DNA of 7,160 nucleotides, from assembly GCA_003167305.1 (NCBI GenBank), contig PMTP01000188.1, positions 4,449 to 11,608 on the forward strand, written 5' to 3'. The stretch comes from Acidobacteriaceae bacterium (GTDB taxonomy: Bacteria; Acidobacteriota; Terriglobia; Terriglobales; Acidobacteriaceae). The position numbers were made by a program, and so were the translations under genes. Each line of letters starts with the position of its first letter. The first letter of the stretch is position 1. This document shows, in pieces, positions 6,330-7,160 of this stretch. A model generated the notes under the pieces. It did not search any database and had not been told where the DNA came from. It saw nothing but the letters and a program-made list of their open reading frames with translations.

Positions 6330-6340
6330 GCCGAATCGGC
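6330..6340. repeat. Short perfect palindrome between the cytochrome gene and miaB
   Basis: GCCGA and TCGGC flank a single central A. It has no T-tract and is too short and tight for a terminator. It lies 17 bases upstream of a TATACT box and could be an operator or chance in GC-rich sequence. Confidence 0.25.
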
Positions 6341-6356
6341 ACAAACCGCATCACGG

Positions 6357-6362
6357 TATACT
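6357..6362 (+). promoter_or_regulatory. Possible -10 box giving a near-leaderless miaB transcript
   Basis: TATACT matches 5 of 6 consensus -10 bases and lies 10 bases before the miaB ATG at 6373. A start about 7 bases downstream would leave a leader of only a few bases. No good -35 is seen at 16-18 bases upstream. There is also no clear Shine-Dalgarno before the ATG, which agrees with leaderless or coupled translation. Confidence 0.3.
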
Positions 6363-6372
6363 GAGAATTGCC

Positions 6373-7160
6373 ATGGCATCCGAGAAAACATTCTATTTGG
6401 AAACCTTTGGCTGCCAGATGAATGCCCATGACTCGGAGAAGGTCATCGGCACATTGGAGCACGAGGGCTACCGGCAGGTTGCATCGGAAGAAGATGCAGG
6501 CCTGATCCTCTACAACACCTGCTCCATCCGCGACAAAGCCGAGCAGAAGGTCTTCCACCGCCTCGACGAATACAAGCGCCAGCACAGGGAAGGCAAGCGC
6601 TTCGCGGTGCTGGGCTGCGTGGCGCAGCAGGAGGGCGAGAAAATCTTCGCGCGCGCGCCGTACGTCTCGCTGGTCTCTGGCTCGGCCTCGTACCGCAAGC
6701 TGCCGGAGATGCTGGTACGCCTGGAAGCCGGCGAGACGCGCATCACAGGGCTCGACGACCGCCAGACCGACGAGACATTCGAGACCGAGTTTACCGCCCG
6801 CCAGAATCCCTATCGCGGCTACATCACCATCATCGAGGGCTGCGACAAGTTCTGCGCCTACTGCGTGGTGCCGTTCACGCGCGGCAAGGAGCGCAGCCGA
6901 GGGTCTGATTCGGTGCTGTCGGAGGCGCGGCGCATAGCCGATCAGGGTTATACCGAGATTCAACTACTGGGGCAGAACGTGAACAGCTACCGCGATCCGG
7001 AAGGGAAGCGGAGCTTCGCGGAGTTGCTGGCTGCGGTGGGCGAGGTCGCAGGCATTCGGCGAGTGCGCTTCACCACCAGCCACCCGCGCGACTTCACCCG
7101 CGACATTGTCGAGGCCATCGACGCCGTGCCGACGCTCTGCGATCACGTACACCTGCCGGT
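6373..7160 (+). CDS. miaB: MiaB, tRNA-2-methylthio-N6-dimethylallyladenosine synthase (partial, 3' end outside window)
   Basis: MiaB is a radical-SAM methylthiotransferase that adds a methylthio group to i6A37 of tRNAs reading UNN codons, using two [4Fe-4S] clusters. The 262 visible codons run from ATG 6373 to the right edge without a stop; the full protein is usually ~440-480 residues. The N-terminal methylthiotransferase domain has its three cluster Cys at 14 (TFGCQMN), 50 (YNTCSIRDKAEQK) and 82 (LGCVAQQ). The radical-SAM domain has C157-x3-C161-x2-C164 in EGCDKFCAYCVVPFTRGKE, the form typical of MiaB. LLGQNVNSY (198-206) and FTTSHPRDF (233-241) are further MiaB hallmarks. The C-terminal radical-SAM half and TRAM domain lie outside. 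It begins 55 bases after the cytochrome stop. The ATG is preferred because conserved sequence starts almost at once. Confidence 0.95.
   Translation, partial: MASEKTFYLETFGCQMNAHDSEKVIGTLEHEGYRQVASEEDAGLILYNTCSIRDKAEQKVFHRLDEYKRQHREGKRFAVLGCVAQQEGEKIFARAPYVSLVSGSASYRKLPEMLVRLEAGETRITGLDDRQTDETFETEFTARQNPYRGYITIIEGCDKFCAYCVVPFTRGKERSRGSDSVLSEARRIADQGYTEIQLLGQNVNSYRDPEGKRSFAELLAAVGEVAGIRRVRFTTSHPRDFTRDIVEAIDAVPTLCDHVHLP

Overview
The window is a GC-rich stretch of bacterial chromosome with every gene on the + strand. It holds the distal end of a division and cell-wall (dcw) cluster followed by a short housekeeping region. Gene order and content suggest Acidobacteriota (Terriglobia-like): ftsA and ftsZ, a small transpeptidase, a DedA-rhodanese fusion, a lipoprotein cytochrome c and miaB. 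A pair of GGGCTAAAGCCC-type palindromes also resembles dispersed repeats I associate with that phylum. This assignment is inference; the window has no rRNA or other decisive marker.

Layout. 1-444 is the 3' end of an Ala/Lys/Pro-rich protein, by position probably the tail of FtsQ, and carries two palindromes inside the reading frame. Its stop overlaps the start of ftsA (441-1658) by 4 bases. ftsZ follows (1716-3203) after a 57-base gap with a 15-bp tandem repeat, a possible promoter and a strong Shine-Dalgarno sequence. A 256-base gap (3204-3459) has a good promoter candidate and three predicted hairpins. It leads into an exported, stand-alone penicillin-binding transpeptidase (3460-4776), closed by a clear intrinsic terminator (4815-4836). 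A DedA membrane protein fused to a rhodanese domain (4985-5941) is followed 28 bases later by a small c-type cytochrome, which appears to need a non-canonical CTG start for its lipoprotein signal peptide. The N-terminal half of MiaB (6373 to the right edge) ends the window.

How the genes fit together. FtsZ forms the cytokinetic ring, FtsA anchors it to the membrane, and FtsQ links it to the periplasmic divisome. The transpeptidase probably crosslinks or trims peptidoglycan and has its own promoter and terminator, so it looks like a separate transcription unit. The DedA-rhodanese and cytochrome genes form a probable two-gene unit. MiaB modifies tRNA and is functionally unrelated.

No CRISPR array, insertion sequence, tRNA or defence system is visible. 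The points most worth a second look are the in-frame palindrome pair, the structured leader of the transpeptidase, the transpeptidase itself with its short SxxK-SxN spacing, and the CTG start of the cytochrome.
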